From contig NZ_JAUSUF010000003.1 in NCBI RefSeq assembly GCF_030813415.1, positions 62,001 through 126,000 of the forward strand: 64,000 bases of DNA, given 5' to 3'. Positions 27,834-36,574 of this stretch are shown piece by piece. The notes below the pieces were generated by a model that saw nothing but the letters and a program-made list of their open reading frames with translations, was not told where the DNA came from and ran no database searches. Each line of letters opens with the position of its first letter. The stretch's first letter is position 1. A program made the translations under genes and the position numbers. This DNA is from Eubacterium multiforme (GTDB lineage Bacteria > Bacillota > Clostridia > Clostridiales > Clostridiaceae).

Positions 27834-28604
27834 TTAGAATCCAGCTGCATAACCTCCACCATCAATTTGAATATATGTTCCTGTAATATAGTTTGCCATT
27901 TGAGATGAAAGAAATAATGCAGCACCTACAACTTCTTCTGGTTTTCCAACTCTACCTGCAGGAGTTCTAAGTTTTACAATTTGCATCCATTGCTCATTTG
28001 ACATAGCAGCACTTATTAAGTTAGTAGCAATATAACCTGGACATATAGCATTAACTTGAATATTATATTTTGCCCATTCAGTTGCTAAAGAACGTGTTAA
28101 TTGAAGAATTCCTCCTTTGCTAGAACTATATGCAGCAGCTGCTGGTATTCCAGCAAAACCACCCATTGATGCAGTGTTTATAATTTTTCCAGACTTTTGA
28201 GGAATCATAAATTCTTTAGCAATTTTACTAGATAAAATAAATGGTACAGTTAAATTAATATTTAATACAGAATTCCATTCCTTTTCTGTAACATCAACTG
28301 ATGGAATTCTATGACCAATTCCAGCATTATTTATTAAAATATCTACTCTACCAAAATCTTTTTTAATTTTACTTATTAGAGTATCTATTTCTTCTGGAAT
28401 ATTTAAATCAGCCTGTATTATTTTACATTTTCCATTAGCATCTAGTATTTCTTTTTCTGTTGACTTTAATTTTTCTGTATTTCTTCCAACAAGAATTGTT
28501 GTAGCACCTAGTGAAGCAAAACCTTTTGCAATTTCTTTTCCAATACCACCGTTTCCACCTGTTATAAGAACTACATTATCTTTAAAGTTTAATTGATAAT
28601 TCAT
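27834..28604 (-). CDS. Short-chain dehydrogenase, gluconate 5-dehydrogenase-like
   Basis: Classical SDR of 256 residues with the cofactor motif TGGNGGIG (about 15-22), NNAG (about 93-96), catalytic Ser in INTASMGG, and YSSSK. The C-terminal PAGRVGKPEEVVGAALFLSSQMANYITGTYIQIDGG resembles gluconate 5-dehydrogenase and 2-deoxy-D-gluconate 3-dehydrogenase more than FabG. Substrate is not proven. It is alone, with GGAGGAAAAT upstream of the ATG, and not beside sugar-acid genes. Confidence 0.82.
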   Translation of the reverse strand: MNYQLNFKDNVVLITGGNGGIGKEIAKGFASLGATTILVGRNTEKLKSTEKEILDANGKCKIIQADLNIPEEIDTLISKIKKDFGRVDILINNAGIGHRIPSVDVTEKEWNSVLNINLTVPFILSSKIAKEFMIPQKSGKIINTASMGGFAGIPAAAAYSSSKGGILQLTRSLATEWAKYNIQVNAICPGYIATNLISAAMSNEQWMQIVKLRTPAGRVGKPEEVVGAALFLSSQMANYITGTYIQIDGGGYAAGF

Positions 28605-28845
28605 AAATTTTCCTCCTTTAGTTAAATTTTTTTATATCCAGAATTTTCTATGTACTATAAATTTAATATAGCACTATAGATAGACACTATCAATAATATT
28701 TATTAATTTAACACTAATATTAACTAATAATAGATTGAAATACAAAAAATCATATTAATAATTATGTACAATGTTAATAAAGGTTGTAGTAAAGTTTAAA
28801 AAGACAATTGATTTTTGAACAATAGATTAACCTTTTGTGTATAAG

Positions 28846-28874
28846 TTGACAATAGATCTTTGCTTTAATATAAT
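28846..28874 (+). promoter_or_regulatory. Consensus sigma-A promoter for the Mg2+ ATPase transcript
   Basis: TTGACA (28846-28851), a 17-base spacer and TATAAT (28869-28874) match the consensus perfectly. The predicted start lies about 30 bases before the M-box. Confidence 0.85.
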
Positions 28875-28911
28875 AAAGTTATCAAAGGTATTTTTTTATA
28901 TAAGTAAATAT

Positions 28912-29065
28912 TCTCGGTAGGTGAGGCTACCATAGGGATACGGGTTGCTGCCGCGAAATAGTGGAGACACTATTAGAAGGTCAGCAGAGTACGTCGATTT
29001 TTTTAAGGCGTATTCTAATGCAATTTCATTGCCCTACGGAGTTGAAGCTTGAACGGGGTCAGGTT
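28912..29065 (+). ncRNA. M-box (ykoK) magnesium riboswitch
   Basis: Recognised from GGTAGGTGAGGCTACCATAG, then GGTTGCTGCCGCGAAA, GTGGAGACAC, AAGGTCAGCAGAGT, and the closing GCCCTACGGAGTTGAAGCTTG. These are the conserved blocks of the M-box aptamer. An intrinsic terminator follows 20 bases later, and a P-type Mg2+ ATPase gene is downstream. High Mg2+ should favour termination. Confidence 0.95.
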
Positions 29066-29085
29066 ATATGATGAAATTTATATAT

Positions 29086-29127
29086 CCTCGTTTAAGTTTG
29101 TGCTTAAATGAGGATTTTTTTATTTTT
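29086..29127 (+). terminator. M-box expression-platform terminator
   Basis: CCTCGTTTAAG and CTTAAATGAGG form the stem, followed by ATTTTTTTATTTTT. Confidence 0.9.
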
Positions 29128-29156
29128 AGATTTAGAAATTAGTGAGGTGAATGCGA

Positions 29157-29270
29157 GTGGAAGCTGGAAGTAGTTTTATGGGAATAGACGGGCACCTGAG
29201 GGAGTCTATATTTTTAAAGGCAAAATTAAAAATTAATTTTAAATTACAGCCAGTTTCAAGGCTTGTTTGA
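29157..29270 (+). CDS. Candidate leader peptide upstream of mgtA
   Basis: A 37-codon ORF from GTG 29157 to TGA 29270, with AGGTGA six bases upstream; an in-frame ATG at 29151 is an alternative. The peptide begins MEAGSSFMGIDGHLRESI, is basic in its second half (KAKLKINFK) and ends PVSRLV. It lies after the M-box terminator and before a second terminator, so it can be made only when the riboswitch allows read-through. The position suggests translation-coupled attenuation of mgtA. The ORF also overlaps several inverted repeats, so the conserved entity could be RNA and not peptide. Confidence 0.5.
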   Translation: MEAGSSFMGIDGHLRESIFLKAKLKINFKLQPVSRLV

Positions 29271-29285
29271 TTTGCCTAAAAATAT
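29184..29285 (+). ncRNA. Structured leader RNA between M-box and mgtA
   Basis: Two hairpins stand in tandem. The first pairs ATAGAC (29184-29189) with GTCTAT (29204-29209) around a GC-rich loop that is unusual for this genome. The second pairs a TATTTTTAAAGGCAAA arm with TTTGCCTAAAAATA and encloses an AGCC/GGCT hairpin. No known riboswitch class was recognised. Confidence 0.45.
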
Positions 29286-29300
29286 AGAAATTTAATGGAG

Positions 29301-29346
29301 CCTGTTTACTACAAATGTATTATGTGTAGTATGCAGGTTTTTCTTT
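29301..29346 (+). terminator. Second attenuator directly before mgtA
   Basis: CCTGTTTACTACA (29301-29313) pairs with TGTAGTATGCAGG (29325-29337) with one mismatch and one G-U, and is followed by TTTTTCTTT. It ends about 45 bases before the mgtA start and so lies inside the leader, not after a gene. Confidence 0.75.
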
Positions 29347-29390
29347 GCCCAGAATTCTCATATTCTATTGAAAAATGAGGAGGGTTAAAA

Positions 29391-32087
29391 ATGAAAAAAA
29401 GTGTTTTAAAAAATAAAGCAGAAAAAGAATTAAGAAGAACAGAAATAAATAATAAATTAATTAAATTTGGATTACTTAAAAAGGAAGATTTATTTGAAAA
29501 GTTAGAAACAAAGGTTGAAGGTATAACAAAGGAAGAATCAGAAAGAAGAATAGAAAATTACGGATATAACGAAATAAGTTATAGTGATGGAATAACATGG
29601 TACAAAAGACTTTTTGATTCATTTATAAATCCATTTTCAGTGGTGTTAATAATACTTGCAATAGTATCATTTTTTACAGATTATGTAATTCCAGCACCAG
29701 GTCAAAAGGATTTAACTACAGTAATTATAATTACAATAATGGTAACTTTAAGTGGAGTTCTTCGTTTCGTACAAGAGGGTAGATCAAGTAAAGCTGGAGA
29801 AAAACTTAAGGCAATGATTACAACTACAGCAACAGTTGTACGTGATGGTGAAGTTTTTGAAATTCCAATGAATGAAATAGTACAAGGAGATATAATAAAG
29901 CTTAATGCTGGGGATATGATTCCAGCTGATGTAAGAATTCTTTTTGCTAAGGACTTATTTGTAAGTGAATCATCAATGACTGGAGAATCAGAGGCTGTTG
30001 AAAAGTTTGGAGATTTACCAGAAGAAATAAAAAATAAAAAGATAAAAAGTCATTTTGAATTAAATAACTTAGCTTTTATGGGAACAAACGTTATAAGTGG
30101 TACAGCAAAAGCTGTTGTTTTATCTACTGGCAATAGTACAGTACTTGGAAGTATGGCTGATACAATAACTCAAAAAAGAGAAATGACAAGCTTTGATAAA
30201 GGTGTTAATTCTGTAAGCTGGGTTTTAATAAGATTTATGTTAATTATGGTTCCAGTAGTTTTCTTTGTAAATGGATTTACAAAGGGAGATTGGTTAGAAG
30301 CATTTTTATTTGCATTATCAGTTGCAGTAGGATTAACTCCAGAAATGCTTCCAATGATAGTTACAACAAACCTTGCAAAAGGTGCAGTTAAAATGTCAAA
30401 GTATAAAACTATAGTTAAAAATTTAAATTCAATACAAAATTTTGGTGCTATGGATGTACTTTGTACAGATAAAACAGGAACTCTTACTGAAGATAAAATA
30501 ATATTAGAAAATCATTTAGATATTCATGGCAATGAAGATTTAAGAGTATTAATGTATGGATTTTTAAATAGCTATTTTCAAACAGGACTTAAAAACTTAC
30601 TAGATGTTGCAGTACTTGAGTATGGACAAAAAGAAGGTTTTGAAGATTTAGATAAAAAATATGAAAAGGTAGATGAAATTCCATTTGATTTTGCTCGTCG
30701 TAGAATGTCAGTTGTTTTAAAAGATGAAGTTGGTAAAACTCAAGTTATAACAAAGGGTGCAGTAGAAGAAATGCTTGAGATATCATCCTTTGCAGAGTAT
30801 AATGGGGAAATAGTTACTTTAACTGATGAACTTAAAAAAGAAATATTAAAAACAGTTGCAGATCTTAATGCAAAAGGTATGAGGGTAATTGGAATTTCTA
30901 AAAAAGATAATCCATCACCAGCAGAAAGTTTTTCTGTTAAAGATGAAAGTAACATGGTTCTTATAGGATATATAAGTTTCTTAGATCCACCAAAGGAATC
31001 ATCAGCTGATGCAATAAGAGCATTACATGATTATGGTGTAGAAGTTAAGGTTTTAACTGGAGATAATGAAAAGGTAACAAAGTATGTATGTAAACAAGTT
31101 GGAATAGATTCAAGAAACATCCTTTTAGGATCAGAAATTGAAGATATGAGTGATGAAGATTTAAAAGAAGCTGTTAAACACACAAATATATTTGCAAAAT
31201 TATCACCAAATCAAAAGGCAAGAGTTGTTTCAACATTAAAGAGTAATAATCACGTTGTAGGATTTATGGGAGATGGAATTAATGATGCTCCTGCCATGAA
31301 AAAATCTGATGTTGGTATTTCAGTTGATACAGCAGTGGATATTGCAAAGGAATCAGCAGATATTATATTATTAGAAAAAGATTTAATGGTACTTGCAAGA
31401 GGTGTAGTTGAAGGACGTAAGACTTTCGCAAATATTATTAAATATATAAAGATGACTGCAAGTTCTAATTTTGGAAACATGTTTAGCGTATTAATAGCAA
31501 GTGCATTTTTACCATTTTTACCAATGCTACCAATTCAAATTTTAATTTTAAATCTTATATATGATATTTCATGTATTTCAATTCCATGGGATAATGTAGA
31601 TAAAGAATATTTAATGAAACCACGTAAATGGGATGCATCATCAATTGGAAGCTTTATGGTATGGTTTGGACCAACAAGTTCAATATTTGATGTAACAACT
31701 TATATATTATTATACTTTGTTATATGTCCATCAGTATGTGGAGGATATTATGGTGAGACAGGTGTTAATAAATTATTATTTGTAGGATTATTTAATGCAG
31801 GATGGTTTGTTGAATCATTATGGACACAAACACTAGTAATTCATATGATAAGAACACCAAAGATTCCATTTATACAAAGTAGAGCATCAAAATCAGTATT
31901 CTTCTTTACAGGACTTGCAATACTGGTTGGAACTATACTTCCATATACACCACTTGGAAGAATGGTTGAAATGGATCAAATGCCATCTATATACTTCGTA
32001 TATTTGGTAATAACAATATGTGCATATATGATATTAGTTACTGTAGTAAAGAAAATATATATAAGAAAATATGGTAAATTACTATAA
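29391..32087 (+). CDS. mgtA: P-type Mg2+-importing ATPase, MgtA type
   Basis: An 898-residue P3B-type ATPase. The phosphorylated aspartate is in [14 protein letters not shown] near residue 360. The A domain has [12 protein letters not shown], the N domain [11 protein letters not shown], and the hinge [20 protein letters not shown], then [23 protein letters not shown]. The membrane core [35 protein letters not shown] is characteristic of MgtA/MgtB, as is the cytoplasmic N-terminal tail. A GAGGAGGG site precedes the ATG. M-box control and a second attenuator in the leader indicate induction under Mg2+ limitation. A terminator follows. Confidence 0.96.
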   Translation: MKKSVLKNKAEKELRRTEINNKLIKFGLLKKEDLFEKLETKVEGITKEESERRIENYGYNEISYSDGITWYKRLFDSFINPFSVVLIILAIVSFFTDYVIPAPGQKDLTTVIIITIMVTLSGVLRFVQEGRSSKAGEKLKAMITTTATVVRDGEVFEIPMNEIVQGDIIKLNAGDMIPADVRILFAKDLFVSESSMTGESEAVEKFGDLPEEIKNKKIKSHFELNNLAFMGTNVISGTAKAVVLSTGNSTVLGSMADTITQKREMTSFDKGVNSVSWVLIRFMLIMVPVVFFVNGFTKGDWLEAFLFALSVAVGLTPEMLPMIVTTNLAKGAVKMSKYKTIVKNLNSIQNFGAMDVLCTDKTGTLTEDKIILENHLDIHGNEDLRVLMYGFLNSYFQTGLKNLLDVAVLEYGQKEGFEDLDKKYEKVDEIPFDFARRRMSVVLKDEVGKTQVITKGAVEEMLEISSFAEYNGEIVTLTDELKKEILKTVADLNAKGMRVIGISKKDNPSPAESFSVKDESNMVLIGYISFLDPPKESSADAIRALHDYGVEVKVLTGDNEKVTKYVCKQVGIDSRNILLGSEIEDMSDEDLKEAVKHTNIFAKLSPNQKARVVSTLKSNNHVVGFMGDGINDAPAMKKSDVGISVDTAVDIAKESADIILLEKDLMVLARGVVEGRKTFANIIKYIKMTASSNFGNMFSVLIASAFLPFLPMLPIQILILNLIYDISCISIPWDNVDKEYLMKPRKWDASSIGSFMVWFGPTSSIFDVTTYILLYFVICPSVCGGYYGETGVNKLLFVGLFNAGWFVESLWTQTLVIHMIRTPKIPFIQSRASKSVFFFTGLAILVGTILPYTPLGRMVEMDQMPSIYFVYLVITICAYMILVTVVKKIYIRKYGKLL

Positions 32088-32091
32088 AATA

Positions 32092-32138
32092 AAAATAGAT
32101 AATTTCAATAACTTATTGAAATTATCTATTTTTTTTAT
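32092..32138 (+). terminator. Terminator of mgtA
   Basis: AAAATAGATAATTTCAATAA pairs with TTATTGAAATTATCTATTTT and is followed by a T run. Confidence 0.88.
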
Positions 32139-32176
32139 ATTCTAAAATTGAAAAAGATAAAATAATAACAATATCA

Positions 32177-32191
32177 TTATCAATTTGATAA
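32177..32191. promoter_or_regulatory. Distal TTATC-N5-GATAA repeat
   Basis: TTATC-AATTT-GATAA, identical in its arms to the copies nearer the sigma-54 promoters. It lies about 260 bases upstream of the xdh operon -24 box, so it may be a weak or auxiliary enhancer site. Confidence 0.5.
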
Positions 32192-32328
32192 AATTTATTT
32201 TCGATAAAGTTTTTAATATTAAATTTATAAAAATATTAATAGGATAAATTTATTAATTTGTTAAAAATATAATATTAAATTAACATAACTATAATAAGTT
32301 TTAAAAAAATATATAGAATATTATTATA

Positions 32329-32362
32329 TTATCGTTTTGATAATATAATATCATATTGATAA
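32329..32362. promoter_or_regulatory. Paired enhancer sites upstream of the xdh operon
   Basis: TTATC-GTTTT-GATAA (32329-32343) and the one-mismatch copy ATATC-ATATT-GATAA (32348-32362) are in tandem. They stand 90-125 bases upstream of the sigma-54 -24 box, the normal distance for an enhancer-binding activator. The same arms recur before ygeY, where the activator gene also lies. Confidence 0.75.
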
Positions 32363-32451
32363 TAAAAATTTTAGAAATTATGCATCTTGTAATATTTTAC
32401 TGTAAAATATAATTAAATAAGGTATTATATGATATATTTTTCAAAAATAAG

Positions 32452-32467
32452 TGGCATAAATGTTGCT
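32452..32467 (+). promoter_or_regulatory. Sigma-54 (RpoN) promoter of the xdh operon
   Basis: TGGCATAAATGTTGCT carries the invariant GG and GC at -24/-12 with proper spacing and matches TGGCAY-N5-TTGCW closely. It is upstream of a sORF, the PQ-loop genes and xdhABC. Confidence 0.9.
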
Positions 32468-32521
32468 ATTTATATAATATAAAGATCGATGTCTTTAATC
32501 TAATTAAAGGGAGGCGAAAAT

Positions 32522-32599
32522 ATGGATCTGGTTATAATAAAGGTACATATAAAAAAGTATAAATCAAAAAATTCATACCGCAACTTATATCACAGATAA
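32522..32599 (+). CDS. Candidate 25-residue leader ORF of the xdh operon
   Basis: ATG at 32522 has AAAGGGAGG eight bases upstream, one of the best ribosome-binding sites in the window. The ORF ends in TAA at 32599 and encodes a short basic peptide (MDLVIIKVHIKKYKSKNSYR and five more residues). It is the first ORF on the sigma-54 transcript. A small CTTTAAT/ATTAAAG hairpin overlaps its ribosome-binding site. No family is recognised; it may be a leader peptide or a small protein, or be untranslated. Confidence 0.45.
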   Translation: MDLVIIKVHIKKYKSKNSYRNLYHR

Positions 32600-32626
32600 A
32601 AAAAATTAAAATAAAGAAGGGAGGGA

Positions 32627-32690
32627 CTCACTTCTAAATTACAAAACTAAATTTTTAAAGTTTTATGTAAAGGTTTAAACGAGGAGTGAG
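32627..32690 (+). promoter_or_regulatory. Potential hairpin masking the first PQ-loop gene's ribosome-binding site
   Basis: CTCACTTCT (32627-32635) can pair with AGGAGTGAG (32682-32690) over nine positions with one G-U. The right arm contains the GGAG ribosome-binding sequence of the gene starting at 32697. Confidence 0.45.
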
Positions 32691-32696
32691 GGTGCT

Positions 32697-32993
32697 ATGA
32701 GTGGTTTAATAAAATTTGGAACAATTATAAATATTATAGGAGGAGTTTTAGTAATATATTCTTTCCTACCACAAATCTATACTATTTTAAAAACTAAGAG
32801 TCCAGGAAATAATAGTAAACAATATTGGATAATAATGACATTTGGTATATGTTGTATTTGTATAAATCAATTTATATGTAATGTACCAAAGGTTCAATTA
32901 ATTATTCAATCTATAAATGTTGTATTTGCTATTTTTACAACTATACTAATAATTCATTATGCTCAAAAAGAAAAGAAAAATAAAAAGATTTGA
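32697..32993 (+). CDS. PQ-loop (SemiSWEET-like) membrane protein 1
   Basis: A 98-residue protein with three hydrophobic helices and the PQ motif in VIYSFLPQIYTILKTKSPG near residues 21-39. A single three-helix bundle of this kind is the SemiSWEET/PQ-loop unit; two units form one pore. The YWIIMTFGICCICINQFI segment holds a conserved Asn near residue 60, a position often lining the pore. Being the first full gene on the sigma-54 transcript with xanthine dehydrogenase genes, it may move a purine or product across the membrane; substrate unknown. The start is ATG at 32697. Confidence 0.82.
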   Translation: MSGLIKFGTIINIIGGVLVIYSFLPQIYTILKTKSPGNNSKQYWIIMTFGICCICINQFICNVPKVQLIIQSINVVFAIFTTILIIHYAQKEKKNKKI

Positions 32994-33011
32994 TGATAGG
33001 AGATGTTTATT

Positions 33012-33308
33012 ATGAATAATTTACATTTTTGGGGGAATGTTGCCCAACTTTTAGGAAGTTGTACTTTAATATATTCATTTTTCCCACAAATATACAAATT
33101 GATAAAGCTAAAAAATTCAGAAGGAATAAATCTTCAGTATTGGGCTATATTAACAATTGGTGTGGCATGTATAGCAGTAAATTTAACAATAAGCAAAGTA
33201 AATATATTTATTCAAATAACTCAATGGCTAAATGTAGTTTTAGCATTAATAGTTTTATTTTTAGCTAGTAAATATAAAAAAGAAGTAAAAGAAAAAAGGA
33301 ATTCATAA
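33012..33308 (+). CDS. PQ-loop (SemiSWEET-like) membrane protein 2
   Basis: A second three-helix PQ-loop protein of 98 residues, with TLIYSFFPQIYKLIKLKNSEG and YWAILTIGVACIAVNLTIS, paralogous to its upstream neighbour. AGGAGA precedes ATG 33012 by eight bases, better than the in-frame ATG at 33003. Only 18 bases separate it from the first gene, so the two are made together and may form a heterodimer in place of the usual homodimer. Co-transcription with xdhABC suggests a transport role in purine use. Confidence 0.82.
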   Translation: MNNLHFWGNVAQLLGSCTLIYSFFPQIYKLIKLKNSEGINLQYWAILTIGVACIAVNLTISKVNIFIQITQWLNVVLALIVLFLASKYKKEVKEKRNS

Positions 33309-33366
33309 AATAAATAATATATTGATAGTTATTATAAGAGATTAAGTATTAAAGGAGTGGCTATAC

Positions 33367-35664
33367 ATGGAGAATTCTTATGATTTAATAGGAAAAGGAA
33401 TAAACAGAGTTGATGCAATAGCTAAGGTTACAGGAAAAGCTAAGTACTGCTCAGATTATTTTGAAAGGGATGTACTTGTAGGAAAGGTTTTAAGAAGTCC
33501 TTATGCTCATGCAAAAATAAAAGATATAGATACTAAAGAAGCTGAAAATTTAGATGGAGTTGAAGCAGTATTAACATATAAGAATGTTCCAAATACAAAG
33601 TTTGGTACAGCAGGCCATCCATATTCTTTAGATCCAAGTCATGCAGATATAGAGGATTATGCATTACTTACAGATAAGGCACGTTTTGTTGGGGATGCAG
33701 TTGCTGCAGTTGTAGCAACTGATGAACTTACAGCAAAAAAAGCTTTAAAATTAATAAAAGTAGATTATGAGGTTTTACCTTTTGTTATAGATCAAGAAGA
33801 AGCAATAAAAGAGGGAGCTCCAGTAATTCATGAAGAAAGACCTAATAATGTAATTAGTGACTTTGGAATAACTGTTGGAGATCCAGAAGAAGTTTTTAAA
33901 AATGCAGATAAAATATATAATAAAAAATATGAAACACAAATAGTTCACCATTGTCAGATGGAAACACATAATGCTATAGCAAAGCTTGATGAAAAGGGTA
34001 GGTTGTTAGTTATAACATCAACACAAATACCTCACATAGTAAGAAGAATTGTTGCAAAGGCATGTAATTTACCAATTGGTAAAGTAAGAGTAATAAAACC
34101 TTATGTTGGTGGTGGTTTTGGTGGAAAACAAGACGTTATAATTGAACCAATAACAGCAGCTATGTCTCTTGCAGTTAATGGAAGACCTGTAAGATTACAA
34201 TTAGAAAGAGAAGAAGCAATTGTTGCAACAAGAACAAGACATGCCATGAGAGTAAATATTAAAATGGCATTATCAAAGGATAATAAATTAGAAGGATATG
34301 ATATAGAAAACCTTGTAAATAATGGAGCTTATGCTTCTCATGGTCATTCAATTGCTATGAGTGCTGGAAGTAAAATTAGACCTCTTTATGATATAAAGGC
34401 AGAAAAATATCGTCCAAAAACTATATATACTAATCTTCCTGTTGCAGGTGCAATGCGAGCTTATGGTATTCCACAAATGTGTTTTGTTATGGAATCTATG
34501 ATTGATGATATTTGTAAAGATTTAGATATAGATCCAGTAGACTTTAGACTTAATAGTTTTATAAAGGAAGGTCATATAGACAAAGCTTCAGGTCTTGTAG
34601 TTCGTACATTTGGATTACCTAAATGTTTAGAAAGAGGAAGAGAATTAATTGATTGGGATAAAAAGAGAGAATTATATAAAAATCAAGATGGTCCTATAAG
34701 AAGAGGAGTAGGAATGGCTTGTTTTAGTTATTTCTCAGGAACATGGCCAGTAGCACTTGAAGCAGCAGGTACAAGAATAGTAATGAATCAAGATGGTTCT
34801 GTACAGGTTCAAGTTGGTGCTACAGAAATAGGACAAGGTAGTGATACAGTATTTAGTCAAATGGCAGCAGAAACTATTGGAATACCTTTTGATATGGTTA
34901 CTTTAGTTTCAGAACAAGATACAGATGTTACTCCTTTTGATACAGGTTCATATGCATCAAGACAGTCATTTATAGCAGGACAAGCAATAAAAAAAGCTGC
35001 ATTAGAAGTTAAAAGAAAAGCTTTAGAAATTGCAAGTGATAAGTGTGGATTAGATGCAGAACTTTTAGATATTAAAGATGCAAAGGTAATAGAAAAAGGA
35101 ATAAAGAGAGAAATTTGTCCACTAGAAGAAATTGCATTAGAGGCATATTACAATAAGGAAAAATATGCACCTATAACAAGTGATTTAACTGTTAAGGTTA
35201 AAAATAATGCAATAGCTTATGGAGCAACTTTTGTTGAAGTAGAGGTTGATATAAGAACAGGAAAAATAAAAATTCTAGATCTTTATAATTTACATGATTC
35301 AGGAAAAATATTAAATAAAAAATTAGCAGAAGGACAAGTTCATGGTGGAGTTAGTATGGCTTTAGGTTTTGCTTTATCAGAAAAATTTATAATAGATGAA
35401 AAAACAGGAGCAATTATAAATAATAATCTTTTACATTATAAACTTCCAACAATTATGGATACTCCAGAAATAAAATGTGAATTTGTAGATACCTATGATC
35501 CAACATCTAGTTATGGTCAAAAATCTTTAGGAGAAAATACAACAATTTCTCCAGCACCAGCTATACGTAATGCAGTATTAAATGCAACAGGAGTAGCATT
35601 TAATAAATTACCAATGGATGCTCAATCTGTTTTTGAAAAATTTAAGGAAGTTGGACTTATATAG
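33367..35664 (+). CDS. xdhA: Xanthine dehydrogenase, molybdopterin subunit
   Basis: A 765-residue Mo-binding subunit that hydroxylates purines. It aligns closely along its whole length with E. coli XdhA as I recall it: GINRVDAIAKVTGKAKYCSD, STQIPHIVRRIVAKACNLP, GGGFGGKQDV, TRTRHAMR, GAYASHGHSI, VAGAMRAYGIPQ, GATEIGQGSDTVFSQM, and YGQKSLGENTTISPAP with the active-site Glu. AAAGGAGTGG precedes the ATG. xdhB and xdhC follow at short spacing. The locus also has yqeB and yqeC, markers of selenium-dependent Mo hydroxylases, so the cofactor may carry a labile selenium. Confidence 0.95.
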   Translation: MENSYDLIGKGINRVDAIAKVTGKAKYCSDYFERDVLVGKVLRSPYAHAKIKDIDTKEAENLDGVEAVLTYKNVPNTKFGTAGHPYSLDPSHADIEDYALLTDKARFVGDAVAAVVATDELTAKKALKLIKVDYEVLPFVIDQEEAIKEGAPVIHEERPNNVISDFGITVGDPEEVFKNADKIYNKKYETQIVHHCQMETHNAIAKLDEKGRLLVITSTQIPHIVRRIVAKACNLPIGKVRVIKPYVGGGFGGKQDVIIEPITAAMSLAVNGRPVRLQLEREEAIVATRTRHAMRVNIKMALSKDNKLEGYDIENLVNNGAYASHGHSIAMSAGSKIRPLYDIKAEKYRPKTIYTNLPVAGAMRAYGIPQMCFVMESMIDDICKDLDIDPVDFRLNSFIKEGHIDKASGLVVRTFGLPKCLERGRELIDWDKKRELYKNQDGPIRRGVGMACFSYFSGTWPVALEAAGTRIVMNQDGSVQVQVGATEIGQGSDTVFSQMAAETIGIPFDMVTLVSEQDTDVTPFDTGSYASRQSFIAGQAIKKAALEVKRKALEIASDKCGLDAELLDIKDAKVIEKGIKREICPLEEIALEAYYNKEKYAPITSDLTVKVKNNAIAYGATFVEVEVDIRTGKIKILDLYNLHDSGKILNKKLAEGQVHGGVSMALGFALSEKFIIDEKTGAIINNNLLHYKLPTIMDTPEIKCEFVDTYDPTSSYGQKSLGENTTISPAPAIRNAVLNATGVAFNKLPMDAQSVFEKFKEVGLI

Positions 35665-35676
35665 GAGGTAACTAAT

Positions 35677-36549
35677 ATGTATGATATAAATGAAATTTTG
35701 GAACCTAAAACATTAGAAGAAGCATTAGAATTATTGTCAAAACGTAATGATTTAACAGTAATAGCTGGAGGAACAGATGTACTTGTAAAGCTTCACGAAG
35801 AAAGATTTAAATCTTTAAATTTAATAAGTATAAGGGATATAGAAGGATTAAATGAAATAAAAGTACTTGAGGATGAATCAATAGAAATAGGAGCTATGGC
35901 AACTTTTTCAGAAATATTTAGAAGTGACATAATAAATGAAAATATAGGAATACTTGCAGAGGCAGCAGTTTCAATGGGTGGACCTCAAATTAGAAATATT
36001 GCAACTATTGGAGGAAACGTTTGCAATGGAGCGGTTTCTGGAGATAGTGCACCAAGTTTATTTGCTTTAAATAGTAAATTAAAACTTAAATCTAAAGATA
36101 GAGAAAGAATAGTTAAAATAAAAGATTTTTATGCAGGACCTGGAATAGTTAATATAGAGAAAAATGAGATATTAGTAAGTATAATAATTGAGAAAAAAGA
36201 TTATAAAAACAAATATGGAAACTATATTAAATTTGCTAGTAGAAATGCAATGGATATAGCCTTAATGGGAGTTTCAGTTCTTGTAGAAGTTAAAGATGGA
36301 AAATTTGAAGATGTAAGAGTAGCATTAGGAGTTTCAGGACCAACTCCTTTAAGATGTGAAGTAGCAGAAGTTGAAGGAAAAAATATGGAAGTAACTGATG
36401 AAAATATGAAGTTAATTGGAAAACTAGCTTTAAAATCTTCAAGGGCAATAGATTTCTGGAATGCATCAAAGGAATATAAAGAGCATTTAATAGAAGAATT
36501 AACTTATAGAGGACTTAAGGAATCTGTTAAGAGAGCTAAAGATATATAG
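35677..36549 (+). CDS. xdhB: Xanthine dehydrogenase, FAD subunit
   Basis: A 290-residue FAD-binding subunit. The pyrophosphate loop VIAGGTDVLVKL is near residues 28-39 and the second FAD contact IRNIATIGGNVCNGAVSGDSAPSLFAL near 107-133. It passes electrons from the Fe-S subunit to NAD+. GGAGG precedes the ATG and only 12 bases separate it from xdhA. Confidence 0.94.
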   Translation: MYDINEILEPKTLEEALELLSKRNDLTVIAGGTDVLVKLHEERFKSLNLISIRDIEGLNEIKVLEDESIEIGAMATFSEIFRSDIINENIGILAEAAVSMGGPQIRNIATIGGNVCNGAVSGDSAPSLFALNSKLKLKSKDRERIVKIKDFYAGPGIVNIEKNEILVSIIIEKKDYKNKYGNYIKFASRNAMDIALMGVSVLVEVKDGKFEDVRVALGVSGPTPLRCEVAEVEGKNMEVTDENMKLIGKLALKSSRAIDFWNASKEYKEHLIEELTYRGLKESVKRAKDI

Positions 36550-36574
36550 ATATAGATTGGATAGGTGAAATATT

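Noticed and set aside
33367..35664. Selenocysteine in the Mo hydroxylases
   Set aside because: There is no in-frame TGA. Selenium in this enzyme class is a labile cofactor ligand, not selenocysteine.
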